From a virus: a DNA stretch of 35,697 nucleotides. Of the stretch, positions 14,853-22,694 are shown piece after piece. Position 1 is the first letter of the stretch. Each line of letters begins with the position of its first letter. The notes beneath the pieces were generated by a model that saw only the letters and a list, made by a program, of their open reading frames with translations, ran no database searches and had not been told where the DNA came from. The position numbers were made by a program, and so were the translations under genes. The stretch covers positions 1-35,697 of IMG/VR virus record IMGVR_UViG_3300046657_000030; one strand, 5' to 3'.

Positions 14853-15703
14853 TGGCCCGCATCCGTTCGATCAAGCCGGAGTTCTTCACCTCCCTCACCA
14901 TCGCCGACCTCACCCTGTCCGCGCGCCTGACGTTCATCGGCCTGTGGACCTACGTTGACGACAACGGCGTGGGGCCGGCCGACCCGCGGCTGATCCGAGC
15001 CGCCGTGTGGCCCCTCGAAGAGGCTCCGGACATCCTCCAGAGGACTCGGGAAGATCTCCAGAGCCTTCAAACGGCCCGGCTCATCACCTTGTACGAAGCC
15101 TCTGGACGCCCTCTCGTCGCGATTTCTCACTGGGAAGAGCACCAGAAGGTCAGCCACCCCCGGAAGCCGCGATTCATTAGGCCGGAAGACCTTCCCCAGC
15201 CCCCCAACCAGGGCTCTTTCGGCTCTCCGGAGGGCCTCCAGAGTTCTCCGGAGGACGTCCAGAGCTCTCCGGAGACTCTCCGCCCTGAGCAGGGAGCAGG
15301 GAGCAGGGAGCAGGGAAAAGGAATTGAGGAAAACACGGAGCCTCCGGCATCCGCCGCGGCCCCTCCCCGCCACGACGTCGAACGCCTCTGCAAGCACCTC
15401 GCCGACGTGATCGAAAAGGGCGGCGACAAGCGCCCCCGCATCAGCGAAAAGTGGCGCACCGACATGCGGCGCCTCATCGACATCGACGGCGTCACCCCAG
15501 ACCAGGCCAGCGCCGCCATCGACTGGGCCCACGCCAACGACTTCTGGAACGCCCACATCCTCAGCCCGGCCAAGCTCCGCGAGAAGTACCCGACGCTCCG
15601 CCGGCAAGCCAGCTCCGGGCAGCGCAAGCAGCAGCCCACTGGCCCCCAGACAGCCCCTCGACACCTGACCGAAGAGGAGAAGAAGGATGCACTCCAGTTC
15701 TGA
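14852..15703 (+). CDS. Replication initiator-like protein (phage O/DnaD type)
   Basis: 283 residues. The N-terminal domain (about 1-110; MARIRSIKPEFFTS, ARLTFIGLWTYVDDNG) is the winged-helix fold seen at the start of many phage replication proteins. A repetitive linker (about 120-165) carries heptapeptide SPE(G/D/T)(L/V)Q(S) repeats and Glu/Gly/Arg-rich sequence. A C-terminal helical domain (about 170-283; WRTDMRRLIDIDG, FWNAHILSPAKLREKY) resembles the helicase-loading part of such proteins. It is followed by DnaC-like and DnaB genes. By analogy with lambda O, it should bind the repeats in its own gene and recruit the helicase. Confidence 0.82.
   Translation: MARIRSIKPEFFTSLTIADLTLSARLTFIGLWTYVDDNGVGPADPRLIRAAVWPLEEAPDILQRTREDLQSLQTARLITLYEASGRPLVAISHWEEHQKVSHPRKPRFIRPEDLPQPPNQGSFGSPEGLQSSPEDVQSSPETLRPEQGAGSREQGKGIEENTEPPASAAAPPRHDVERLCKHLADVIEKGGDKRPRISEKWRTDMRRLIDIDGVTPDQASAAIDWAHANDFWNAHILSPAKLREKYPTLRRQASSGQRKQQPTGPQTAPRHLTEEEKKDALQF
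15224..15338. other. Candidate replication origin with iterons inside initiator gene
   Basis: Three copies of a 21-bp repeat start at 15224, 15245 and 15266 (TCTCCGGAG then RCSTCCAGAG-like), each with the palindrome CTCCGGAG. They are followed by four perfect tandem GAGCAGG copies (15287-15314) and a locally A-rich stretch (15315-15338, with AAAAGGAATTGAGGAAAA). The array sits in the linker-coding part of the initiator. Iterons plus an AT-rich segment within the initiator gene is the lambdoid origin layout. Function is inferred. Confidence 0.6.
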
Positions 15704-16304
15704 AGACCCCACCCCTGCCGAAGGCGTGATCATCGAGCGCCGGGCCGTGGCCCTCCGCAAGTTCGACGACCGAATCCCGGTCATCTACCGCAAGCCCATC
15801 GATCTCCCCGAGAAGGTCGCCGACTGGATCGCAGGCTGGGCCGGCAGCAGCGTCTTCCTCACCGGACCAATCGGAGTCGGCAAGACTCACACGGCCTGGC
15901 ACACCTGCCGCCGCTGGCTCGATGTCCAGTACGCGCCGGGTGAGCCGTGGCAGGGCACCCCGCTGATCCAGACGTGGCGGTCGACTGCCCTGTTCGACGC
16001 GCTCCGGCCCGATGCCGCCGACGGGCAGGGTCGGGCCCTGCTGAAGGAACTTCAGCGCTGCGAACTTCTGTTCATCGACGACCTGGCTGCGGCCCGCGCG
16101 TCGACGTGGACGCAGGAGCGGCTGTTCGAGCTCTTCGACGAGCGGTACATCAACCGCCGCCCAGTGATCATCACGTGCGACGTGCTGCCCAACGAACTCG
16201 CGGAAGTCACCGGGCCGCGGGTCGCTTCCCGGCTCGCCGAGATGTGTCGCAACAGCGTCGTCCTGCTCGAGGGCAACGACTTCCGCAAGGGGGCTGCCGC
16301 GTGA
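15687..16304 (+). CDS. DnaC-like helicase loader ATPase
   Basis: 205 residues with an AAA+ ATPase core: Walker A GPIGVGKT (60-67), Walker B LLFIDD (127-132), a sensor-like VIITCD near 160 and an arginine in the SRLAEMC segment. It fits the DnaC/IstB-like loaders that place DnaB on single-stranded DNA at the origin. It overlaps the initiator stop by 17 bases and the DnaB start by 4, so the three form one translationally linked unit. Confidence 0.87.
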   Translation: MHSSSEDPTPAEGVIIERRAVALRKFDDRIPVIYRKPIDLPEKVADWIAGWAGSSVFLTGPIGVGKTHTAWHTCRRWLDVQYAPGEPWQGTPLIQTWRSTALFDALRPDAADGQGRALLKELQRCELLFIDDLAAARASTWTQERLFELFDERYINRRPVIITCDVLPNELAEVTGPRVASRLAEMCRNSVVLLEGNDFRKGAAA

Positions 16305-17668
16305 CCACCGACATCGACCTGTGGGCCGGCGACCAGAACGCCCCAATCCCGACGATGCCCTCCGACCTCGAGGCCGAGCAGATCCTCGTCGCCTCCGCCA
16401 TGGCGAAGACCGACCTGGTCGACGACCTCGCCGCCAACGGCTTTGACCCCGCGGACATCAGCGACGAGCGCTACCGCTGGACTTGGTACGCCGTCGAAGA
16501 CATTCGCGATCAGCTCACGGCCGGAGAGATCCGCTGGCAGGCTGTCGCCCGGAAGTTGCAGGCGTGGCATGCCGACGGCCGCATGACCTCCCGACCGCTC
16601 ACCAGCGACGAGCTCGCCCAGTTGTACAACCAGGCGATGCCCGGCTCCGCGGACTACTGGGCAGAGCGCGTCACCCGGGTTGCTATCGCCGCCCGTACCG
16701 CGGCTCTTGGCGTCACGATGCGCGTGAAGGCCACGTCGCCCGCCTTTGACCCGACCAGCGACATCGCCGAAATGCAGGCCGAGGTCGACAACCTGGTCCG
16801 GCCGACCGCCGTGTCACAGGCGTCCACGTTCGGCGAGCTCCTGCCCGACGCGCTCGTCCAGGCTGTCACACCGCCCAGCGCCGAAGACCGCATCCCGACC
16901 GGCTTCGTCGACCTCGATGCACTCCTGTGCGGCGGCTGGGCCCCGGGCCAGCTCGTCGTCATCGGCGCCCGACCGGCGATGGGCAAGACGACGGTCGCCT
17001 CCAACTTCGCCCGCGCCGCCGCGATCAAAGCCACCATCCCGACCTACTTCGCGTCGCTGGAGATGGGCAAGAACGAGCTTGCGCAGAGCATCATGTGCGC
17101 GGCCGTCACCATCCCCCTGCACCACGTCAAGCAGGGCATCGTCGACGACACCGCCATGTCTCGCGCGGCATCCATGGCCCCGTCGTTGTCTGCCGCGCCG
17201 CTGCACATCGACGACGCGCCGCTCGTCACGCTCCCGGGACTGCGGGCCACGGTCCGCCACCTCGTCCGCACCGCCGGTCTGCGGCTGCTCGTCATCGACT
17301 ACCTGCAACTGATGCAGGCGCCCCGTGCCGAGTCCAGGCAGGTCGCCGTGTCGATGCTGTCCCGCGGACTCAAGCTCCTGGCCAAGGAGTTCGGGATCAC
17401 GGTCATCATGCTGGCCCAGCTCAACCGGGGGCCGGAGCAGCGCACCGAGAAGAAGCCGATGGTGTCCGACCTGCGTGAATCCGGCTCGATCGAGCAGGAC
17501 GCCGACATCGTCATCCTGCTGCACCGCGAAGACGCCTACGAGAAGGAATCACCTCGAGCGGGCGAGGCCGACCTGATCGTCGGCAAGCATCGGGGTGGGC
17601 CCACCGCGACGATCACCGTCGCATTCCAGGGGCATTATGCACGTTTCGTAGATATGGCGGCCTCCTGA
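16301..17668 (+). CDS. DnaB-family replicative helicase
   Basis: 455 residues. N-terminal helical domain (about 18-110; DLEAEQILVASAM), then the RecA-like motor: Walker A GARPAMGKTT (about 222-231), FASLEMGKNEL, Walker B with LLVIDYLQLMQ (about 328-338), AQLNRGPEQR and DLRESGSIEQDADIVILLHR. All match DnaB. Hexameric 5'-3' helicase that unwinds the phage fork. Starts at GTG 16301 overlapping the loader. Slightly shorter than host DnaB proteins. Confidence 0.96.
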   Translation: MTTDIDLWAGDQNAPIPTMPSDLEAEQILVASAMAKTDLVDDLAANGFDPADISDERYRWTWYAVEDIRDQLTAGEIRWQAVARKLQAWHADGRMTSRPLTSDELAQLYNQAMPGSADYWAERVTRVAIAARTAALGVTMRVKATSPAFDPTSDIAEMQAEVDNLVRPTAVSQASTFGELLPDALVQAVTPPSAEDRIPTGFVDLDALLCGGWAPGQLVVIGARPAMGKTTVASNFARAAAIKATIPTYFASLEMGKNELAQSIMCAAVTIPLHHVKQGIVDDTAMSRAASMAPSLSAAPLHIDDAPLVTLPGLRATVRHLVRTAGLRLLVIDYLQLMQAPRAESRQVAVSMLSRGLKLLAKEFGITVIMLAQLNRGPEQRTEKKPMVSDLRESGSIEQDADIVILLHREDAYEKESPRAGEADLIVGKHRGGPTATITVAFQGHYARFVDMAAS

Positions 17669-17973
17669 TGGCCACCTTCGACCCCGCTGACATCGCTGCC
17701 CTCCGCCAACAGGGCGACCTCAAGGAGTTCCTGCTCTCCCTCAGCGGACGAACCCCCGCCAAGCGGCCGGCCCGCAGCGAGCCCGAGGGCGAGGACTACA
17801 CCATCCCGCACGTCGGTGCCTGGCCTCTCGGTACCGCGGCCACCGGCATCGCCCCCGCTGAGCATTCCTGCCCCAGGTGCAGGGCGCAGTCGCGACCCTC
17901 CCTGGTGGCGGTTCCGGGCGGTCGGCAAGACCACCACGGGCACGACAAGGACTACAGCCAGGAGGCCGCGTGA
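17668..17973 (+). CDS. Hypothetical protein after DnaB
   Basis: 101 residues starting at an ATG that overlaps the dnaB stop. A helical N-terminus (IAALRQQGDLKEFLLSLSG), a CPRC pair, and a His-rich low-complexity tail. No family recognised. Confidence 0.65.
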   Translation: MATFDPADIAALRQQGDLKEFLLSLSGRTPAKRPARSEPEGEDYTIPHVGAWPLGTAATGIAPAEHSCPRCRAQSRPSLVAVPGGRQDHHGHDKDYSQEAA

Positions 17974-18167
17974 TCACCGACACCTGCCCGTCGTGCACGA
18001 CCCGCGACATAGCCCCCGCCGAAACCCGCCGCCGCGGTGACCGGACCGTCGACGGCTACCGCTGCCCGAACTGCCGCCACGCGTGGGCCGTCACCCGCGA
18101 CCTGACCGCCTACTCCGAACTGCACGCCCGCCGCGCCCACAACCGCACCAGGAAGGCTGCCGCATGA
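17970..18167 (+). CDS. Zinc-ribbon protein
   Basis: 65 residues, GTG start (GTGA overlap). Two CxxC pairs about 37 residues apart (CPSC, CPNC) form a typical zinc ribbon, followed by a basic tail. Function unknown. Confidence 0.7.
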   Translation: MITDTCPSCTTRDIAPAETRRRGDRTVDGYRCPNCRHAWAVTRDLTAYSELHARRAHNRTRKAAA

Positions 18168-18475
18168 TCCAGATCCTGCCGATCGGTACCCGTGTGTGGG
18201 TCGCCCAAGGCGAGCAGCGGAAATGGGGCAAGGGCCGCCCTCACGTAGTCGGGGAGGGCGTCGTCACTGGCCATCTGCCGTGTCACGTCTGCTGGCAGCA
18301 GTACGTCGACGGCGGCGGGCTCGTGACCGCTGCCGGCTACCGGGCCGCGGCCGACGTCTGCCAGGAGCCGGCCGGCTATGTGGCCTCCGTGAAGGGCTTG
18401 CCGCTCGTCGTCACGCCAGACGACCCGACCGTCCTCGCCGTGCCGATCACCAGCGACGAACGGAGCGCGGCGTGA
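18164..18475 (+). CDS. Hypothetical protein with CHVC motif
   Basis: 103 residues, ATGA overlap. Strand-rich start (IQILPIGTRVWVAQG) suggests a small beta-barrel; CHVC in the middle may bind metal. No family recognised. Confidence 0.65.
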   Translation: MIQILPIGTRVWVAQGEQRKWGKGRPHVVGEGVVTGHLPCHVCWQQYVDGGGLVTAAGYRAAADVCQEPAGYVASVKGLPLVVTPDDPTVLAVPITSDERSAA

Positions 18476-19023
18476 GGGTTGAGGAGCACAAGATCCGCGC
18501 GCTGTTGGCGGCTGGCGAGAGCAACAAGAGCATCATGCGGCAGCTGCCGGTCGGTAAGGGCAGGGTTCGGCGTCTCCGCCGCGAAATGGGCTTGCCCGCT
18601 CACCGCACGGAGCCAGTCACCCCTACCCACTGCCTGCACGGCCATCGGCTCGCAGACCACGCGGGGCGCACGACTGAAGGCTGGATGTTCTGTCAGGGAT
18701 GCGCCGGACCGTATGCCGCAGTTGACGGTGAGGCTTTCGCGGCCCGGCACACCGGCCATGTCGTGACCTGGCGGAGCGATGGGCATCGTCAATGCATCAC
18801 GTGTCTGCGTGGCGATCACGACCTGGACGACGTGGTCGTACTGCGGACTGTTGGCGGTGACCGTCCGGAACGGTTGACGCCCGCGGCGCGCGAGCGTGCC
18901 GCGTTGGAACTCCGATCCCGCCGCATATCGGCGGGCCGCGCCGCGGAGTTGCTGGGATGCACTGCCCGGACGGTGTATCGGATCTACGCCCGGCAGCGCA
19001 TCGACTTCCAGGTGGCCGCGTAA
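18472..19023 (+). CDS. HTH protein with central Cys cluster
   Basis: 183 residues, GTG start overlapping the previous stop. N-terminal helix-turn-helix-like segment (IRALLAAGESNKSIMRQLP), a central Cys/His region (HCLHGH, FCQGC, CITC), and a C-terminal helix-turn-helix (RISAGRAAELLGCTARTVYR, about 150-170). Actinophages often carry such HNH-like or HTH regulators. Probably binds DNA; target unknown. Confidence 0.7.
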   Translation: MRVEEHKIRALLAAGESNKSIMRQLPVGKGRVRRLRREMGLPAHRTEPVTPTHCLHGHRLADHAGRTTEGWMFCQGCAGPYAAVDGEAFAARHTGHVVTWRSDGHRQCITCLRGDHDLDDVVVLRTVGGDRPERLTPAARERAALELRSRRISAGRAAELLGCTARTVYRIYARQRIDFQVAA

Positions 19024-19271
19024 TGCCCCGCATCCTCGACGGCCACCTGAGCCGAGGCCAGCTGGCGGCGCTGCGGCTGGCGGCGAACGGGATGACCAGC
19101 CGGCAGATCGCCGCCCAGCTAGGCGCGACCGAGTCCGGGATCCATCAACGCCTGAACGAGGCGACCCACGCGCTGGGGGCTCAGACCCGCACGCACGCGG
19201 TCGCGATCGGTATTGCCCGCGGGCTGATCCGAGTGGACGAGATCGCGATTCCTGGACAGCAAGCCGCCTGA
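19023..19271 (+). CDS. LuxR-type HTH protein
   Basis: 82 residues that consist of a GerE/LuxR C-terminal helix-turn-helix (LSRGQLAALRLAANGMTSRQ, then IAAQLGATESGIHQRL) with no receiver or ligand domain. Probably a stand-alone transcription regulator. ATG overlaps the previous stop (TAATG). Confidence 0.75.
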   Translation: MPRILDGHLSRGQLAALRLAANGMTSRQIAAQLGATESGIHQRLNEATHALGAQTRTHAVAIGIARGLIRVDEIAIPGQQAA

Positions 19272-19282
19272 GCGCCCGCCTG

Positions 19283-19306
19283 AGCCCCGCAGCAACCCGC
19301 GGGGCT
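19283..19306 (+). other. Intergenic hairpin
   Basis: AGCCCCGC (19283-19290) pairs with GCGGGGCT (19299-19306). It lies directly after the LuxR-type gene, without a U tract; another member of the recurrent hairpin set. Confidence 0.55.
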
Positions 19307-19371
19307 CCCGCGCCCCACTTTCACCCGCCGATGCCGCGAGACGGCCGTGCAGCCCCACTGGAGACGCATCC

Positions 19372-19635
19372 ATGACCCACCGACAGGATTCACACACCCC
19401 CGGCACGGCCACCAGCGGGCCGCTGAGCGCCCAGCGGGACGACAGTGGCGCCCCGGACGCCGGGCCCTGCGACAGGCCGCCCTGCGGCCACACAGAGCCG
19501 CCGGCCATTCGTCAACTCCGCGCCGAACGCGACCTCCTCGCCCGCACCGTCGCCGTCTACACCCGCCGAACCACCGCCGACGTCCTCGCCGAAACCCGCG
19601 AAGCACTCGCAGACCTGGAGACCGACCGTGACTGA
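19372..19635 (+). CDS. Hypothetical small protein
   Basis: 87 residues: a low-complexity N-terminal half, then a helical C-terminal half (IRQLRAERDLLARTVAVY) likely to form a coiled coil. The next gene starts within its last codons. No family recognised. Confidence 0.55.
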   Translation: MTHRQDSHTPGTATSGPLSAQRDDSGAPDAGPCDRPPCGHTEPPAIRQLRAERDLLARTVAVYTRRTTADVLAETREALADLETDRD

Positions 19636-20107
19636 AGCCCTCCCCGAGTTCCTGATCACCTACCTGGAACAGCGGCAAGCAGACCGCGCCGAGCGGGTGA
19701 ACGCCCTGCTCGTCTCGCTCACAAAGCGCGAACGCGCCCTCTTCCAGGACGCCGCCGTCATGGGCTACGTCCGCGGCAGCCTCCACCCGCGGGACGCGGA
19801 AATCCCCCTGAACAAGGAGATCCTGGCCGAGGTCATCAGCGCCTGCTTCTCCTTCCCCGACCTGTACCCAGCCGTCAACGCCGGCTACGAGGAGCAGCGC
19901 CAGACCATCGAGTACTTCGTCCAGGGCCAGCAGCCCGACGGCACATGGGAGCAGGCCAGCAGCACGACCGCCGACCTGGAGTTCGCCCTTGAGCGGCTCG
20001 CCGCGCGCCGCCGAGCGCAGCCCGAGTTCGAGTACCGCATCGCTCGGCGCACCACCACGGTCCTCGTTGAGGCGCAGCAGCCCGAGGAGGAGGCGGAGCG
20101 TGACTGA
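19628..20107 (+). CDS. Hypothetical protein
   Basis: 159 residues from GTG at 19628, overlapping the previous gene by 8 bases. Mostly helical, acidic, with a central FFS-like aromatic stretch (ISACFSFPDLYPAVNAGYE). No recognised domain. It overlaps the HIT-family gene start. Confidence 0.65.
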   Translation: MTEALPEFLITYLEQRQADRAERVNALLVSLTKRERALFQDAAVMGYVRGSLHPRDAEIPLNKEILAEVISACFSFPDLYPAVNAGYEEQRQTIEYFVQGQQPDGTWEQASSTTADLEFALERLAARRRAQPEFEYRIARRTTTVLVEAQQPEEEAERD

Positions 20108-20462
20108 CCTGTGCCCGTTCTGCGAGATCGTCGCCGGTCGAGCCCCGGCCACCGTGATCCGCGGATGGCCGGACGCGCTTGCCATCGTCCCCCGCGGACC
20201 GGTAGTCGACGGGCACCTGCTCGTCATCCCGAAGGCCCACGTCAGCGACTTCGGCGAGAACCCGGACGTGTCCGCCGCCATCATGCGGCGGGCCGCCGAA
20301 CTTTCCGCCGGCCGCGGCCCCATGAACCTCATCACCAGCCGCGGCAAGGAAGCCACGCAATCCGTGTGGCACTGCCACCTGCACCTCGTCCCCCGCGCAG
20401 CCGGCGACGGGCTCGCACTGCCCTGGCACAGCGGGCGCGCACGGACAACCAGCCATGCCTGA
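20100..20462 (+). CDS. HIT-family (histidine triad) nucleotide hydrolase
   Basis: 120 residues with CPFCEI (C5, C8), GHLLVIPKAH (38-47) and the triad HCHLH at 91-95 followed by LVPR, all typical of HIT proteins that hydrolyse nucleoside phosphoramidates or dinucleotides. GTG start overlaps the previous gene. A metabolic-looking enzyme in a phage operon could act on nucleotide signals or adenylated intermediates; that is inference. Confidence 0.9.
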   Translation: MTDLCPFCEIVAGRAPATVIRGWPDALAIVPRGPVVDGHLLVIPKAHVSDFGENPDVSAAIMRRAAELSAGRGPMNLITSRGKEATQSVWHCHLHLVPRAAGDGLALPWHSGRARTTSHA

Positions 20463-20685
20463 ACCCCTGCACCTCATCGCCCTCGCAGCCACGGTCGTTG
20501 CGCTCGCCGTCGCCATCCGCTGCGCGATCGACACCCGCCGCTACCGGACCCGCGCCGAAGCCTCCGCCGACCGGGCCCGCCAGGCGCTCGCCCAGATCAA
20601 GGAGATCCATACGGCCTCAGCGGGCGACCGGTCGTCGGAAAAGCCGCGCGCGGGAGCACCGGCCGGGCCCGCTGACGGGCCGTGA
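20455..20685 (+). CDS. Single-span membrane protein
   Basis: 76 residues with an N-terminal transmembrane helix (about 5-25, LHLIALAATVVALAVAI) and a basic, partly coiled-coil tail. Overlaps the HIT gene end by 8 bases. Last rightward gene before a terminator-like hairpin and a leftward regulator. Confidence 0.6.
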   Translation: MPEPLHLIALAATVVALAVAIRCAIDTRRYRTRAEASADRARQALAQIKEIHTASAGDRSSEKPRAGAPAGPADGP

Positions 20686-20698
20686 TCGGGGCATGGGT

Positions 20699-20729
20699 GA
20701 GCCGCACGCTGCTGGGCGGCGTGCGGCTC
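20699..20729. terminator. Hairpin between convergent genes
   Basis: An 11-bp perfect stem (20699-20709 with 20719-20729) between the ends of convergent genes; a likely bidirectional terminator despite lacking a strong U tract. Confidence 0.6.
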
Positions 20730-20741
20730 GGGCGGGGCAGG

Positions 20742-21005
20742 TCAGGCGTTGGTCTTCTTTGGGGCTTCGCGGCCGACGGTGGGGGCGCGCTTGCGGTCGG
20801 CGCCGACGGCTCGGGCGATGCGGCGGAAGAACTCGTCGGACAGGCCGGTGAGCTTGGCGAGCTGGGCAGGGGTGGCGCCGGCGAGCAGGTCGTCCGCAGC
20901 CCGCTTGCGGACCTCTTTCAGTTCGGCCTTTGCGGCTTCGTGGTGGCGCTTGTGGCGGGCGTAGATCCGCTGGTTCTCGTCATCGGGTGCGTGGTCAGTA
21001 GCCAT
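20742..21005 (-). CDS. Small HTH-like regulator
   Basis: 87 residues from the ATG at 21005. A basic helical N-terminal part (IYARHKRHHEAAKAELKEV) leads into a helix-turn-helix-like segment (GATPAQLAKLTGLSDEFFRR). It is the only leftward gene in this stretch and sits opposite a rightward gene across paired TTGGCCA palindromes, so it is probably an autoregulated repressor. An upstream ATG at 21053 would read through one operator and is rejected. Confidence 0.65.
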   Translation of the reverse strand: MATDHAPDDENQRIYARHKRHHEAAKAELKEVRKRAADDLLAGATPAQLAKLTGLSDEFFRRIARAVGADRKRAPTVGREAPKKTNA

Positions 21006-21020
21006 GGCCCCATGCTCCCA

Positions 21021-21113
21021 CAACGTGTTGGCCATCAGGAAGGCCACCTTCATGGGTGCCCCTAAAGAATCATGATGGCAATCTCGGTGGCCTATTGCGT
21101 GGCCAACACGTTG
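21021..21113. promoter_or_regulatory. Paired TTGGCCA operators in divergent promoter
   Basis: CAACGTGTTGGCCA (21021-21034) recurs exactly inverted at 21100-21113. The second site belongs to a fuller palindrome TGGCCAA-CACG-TTGGCCA (21100-21117). They flank the AT-richer region between the leftward HTH gene and the rightward gene at 21165. Best explained as operators for the HTH protein. Confidence 0.6.
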
Positions 21114-21164
21114 GCCACTAGGGTGGAGTCATCGCCAAGCGCACCAACCGCAGGGGAGACGGAC

Positions 21165-21491
21165 ATGACCACCACCGCTCAGACCGCCAAGACCGTCCTC
21201 AACTTCGACAACTACGGCAGCTTCTGGGGCATGGAGAGTGTCGAGGTCACCGAATACCTGATCACCAAGGAGCGCGCCAACGGCGCCGCCATCGACGAGT
21301 GGCACGAGACGGACCGAGACGGGCGGCCTCTCCGCATCGTGCGGATCGCCGACCCCGACTTCCTCGACACCATCTGCGTCATCCCCCTCGGTGTGGGTGA
21401 GTGCCCCTACTGCGGTGCCCCGCTCTCCTCCACCGCCGCATCCCTTGATGAGCACCACCTGAAGTGCCCGCTGCACGACCCCCGCTTCTGA
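21165..21491 (+). CDS. Hypothetical protein with C-terminal zinc finger
   Basis: 108 residues; GGGGAGA precedes the ATG at 21165. The C-terminal third has CPYC and a HH...C...H set typical of a zinc finger. It is the first gene rightward from the divergent operators, so probably under that control. Function unknown. Confidence 0.7.
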   Translation: MTTTAQTAKTVLNFDNYGSFWGMESVEVTEYLITKERANGAAIDEWHETDRDGRPLRIVRIADPDFLDTICVIPLGVGECPYCGAPLSSTAASLDEHHLKCPLHDPRF

Positions 21492-21498
21492 TCCACCG

Positions 21499-21550
21499 GC
21501 GCCGTCGGAGGCCCCACCGGGGGTTGGCGGGTTCGACTCCCGCCCGGCGC
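21499..21550 (+). other. tRNA-like T-arm/acceptor mini-structure
   Basis: GCGCCG (21499-21504) pairs with CGGCGC (21545-21550), enclosing a CCCC/GGGG hairpin and a perfect 6-bp T-arm mimic GGCGGG-TTCGACT-CCCGCC (21526-21544). There is no D arm, no anticodon arm and no CCA. It may be a degenerate tRNA or a scar of an attachment site. Confidence 0.4.
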
Positions 21551-21584
21551 GCTCACCGCATCCGCATCGTCCTTGGGGGACCCC

Positions 21585-21959
21585 ATGCGCATCACCATCC
21601 GCCGCACAATCCGCGCCGCCCTCGCCGTCGCCAAGCCGCTCCGCTACACGGCCCTTTCCGGCGAGGTCGCGGCTCTGGTCGCTACGGGCCGGCTGGTGCG
21701 CACCGGTGACCTGCTGGACCGGCTCGGGGCGGACCTGCCCGACGGCCAGCGCGGCTGGTTCGGCCGCCACGTCGCCAAGGCCTACCGCGCCGCCCACCTG
21801 GGCGCCGACGCAATCCGGGTGTGGGCGCAGCACCGCACCACCGGCCGTTGGATCCACGTTCATGTCTATCGGCCCGCGGATCCGGCCCTGTTCGCCGGCC
21901 TCGCCTCCTACAAGGCGACCCGGCACCTGAGCCAGGCCCAGTTCATGGAGGCGGCCTAG
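21585..21959 (+). CDS. Hypothetical basic protein
   Basis: 124 residues from ATG 21585, with TTGGGGGA upstream. Basic, with helical N-terminal half (RALLAVAKPL-type), a VRTGDLLDRLGADLP segment that could be winged-helix, and a strand-rich HVHVYRP end. No sure family. Confidence 0.65.
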   Translation: MRITIRRTIRAALAVAKPLRYTALSGEVAALVATGRLVRTGDLLDRLGADLPDGQRGWFGRHVAKAYRAAHLGADAIRVWAQHRTTGRWIHVHVYRPADPALFAGLASYKATRHLSQAQFMEAA

Positions 21960-22007
21960 ACCAACTTCACCGCCCAGCCTTCCCGTACCGCTTCGAAGGA
22001 GACCGCT

Positions 22008-22589
22008 ATGCCTCGCACGATCAACTGGCCGACCCGTGACGAGTGGCAGGCCAAGGCCGAGCAGGCCGAGCGCACCAGCTGCTTCCCGCGGCAGCGTGTC
22101 AGCTCCGACCCGACCGACTGGCTCACCGCCGCCGAGGTCGAGGAGGGGCGCAAGCTGTCCTTGAAGCTGGTCCGCGCCACACGAATTGCCCTCGGTAAGG
22201 CGGACCGGATCAGCGACCGCTACGACATGAACGACTGGAACCGGCGCGCGGTCGACGAGGACGCTGATGTGGACGACGTCGCATCCGGCTGGTGGCAGGT
22301 CGCCCGTTACGCCCGCAGCGTCGAGGTGCAGCCCGAGTCTGCCGACCGGCTCACCGCGCTGGCCGAGGCGTTGCGGCAGGCCCGAGACGAGGCGGCCGAA
22401 GAGGCCACGGAGCAGGCGGTAGCTGAGGCTGTGTCCCGGCGGGCTACCGGCGCGGAGTGGGAGAAGGAGCTCCAGCGTCGCGCCCGTATCGAGCGGGGGC
22501 CGCAGCTCACCACGATCACCGTGCACGAGGACGGTTCATCGACGGTGAGTGAGCCGGTCCCGTTCCGGCCGCCCTGGCCGTCGTACTGA
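22008..22589 (+). CDS. Hypothetical protein with coiled coil
   Basis: 193 residues; GAAGGAG before the ATG. Long helical middle and a Glu/Ala-rich coiled coil around 125-160 (ALRQARDEAAEEATEQAVAE). No family recognised. Confidence 0.7.
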   Translation: MPRTINWPTRDEWQAKAEQAERTSCFPRQRVSSDPTDWLTAAEVEEGRKLSLKLVRATRIALGKADRISDRYDMNDWNRRAVDEDADVDDVASGWWQVARYARSVEVQPESADRLTALAEALRQARDEAAEEATEQAVAEAVSRRATGAEWEKELQRRARIERGPQLTTITVHEDGSSTVSEPVPFRPPWPSY

Positions 22590-22620
22590 CCCCAAATCCG
22601 GAGCCGCCCCTAGGCTCCCC

Positions 22621-22650
22621 GGCCGCCCCAAGCCCCCACCGCGGGCGGCC
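22621..22650 (+). other. Intergenic hairpin
   Basis: GGCCGCCC pairs with GGGCGGCC across a 14-base loop, ending in the same GGCCACC junction as other hairpins of the set and lying before GAAGGAG of the next gene. Confidence 0.55.
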
Positions 22651-22694
22651 ACCCCTCCCGCTTCCCGCCCGCTCTACCCCGAAGGAGCCTCACC

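Noticed and set aside
15224-15314. CRISPR array
   Set aside because: Repeats are contiguous 21-bp and 7-bp units without spacers and lie inside a coding region.
14411-15784. Leftward 457-codon frame opposite HNH and initiator genes
   Set aside because: It overlaps two well-supported rightward genes fully, and has no recognisable domain.
21499-21550. Functional tRNA gene
   Set aside because: Only acceptor-like and T-arm-like parts are present; no anticodon arm, D arm or CCA.
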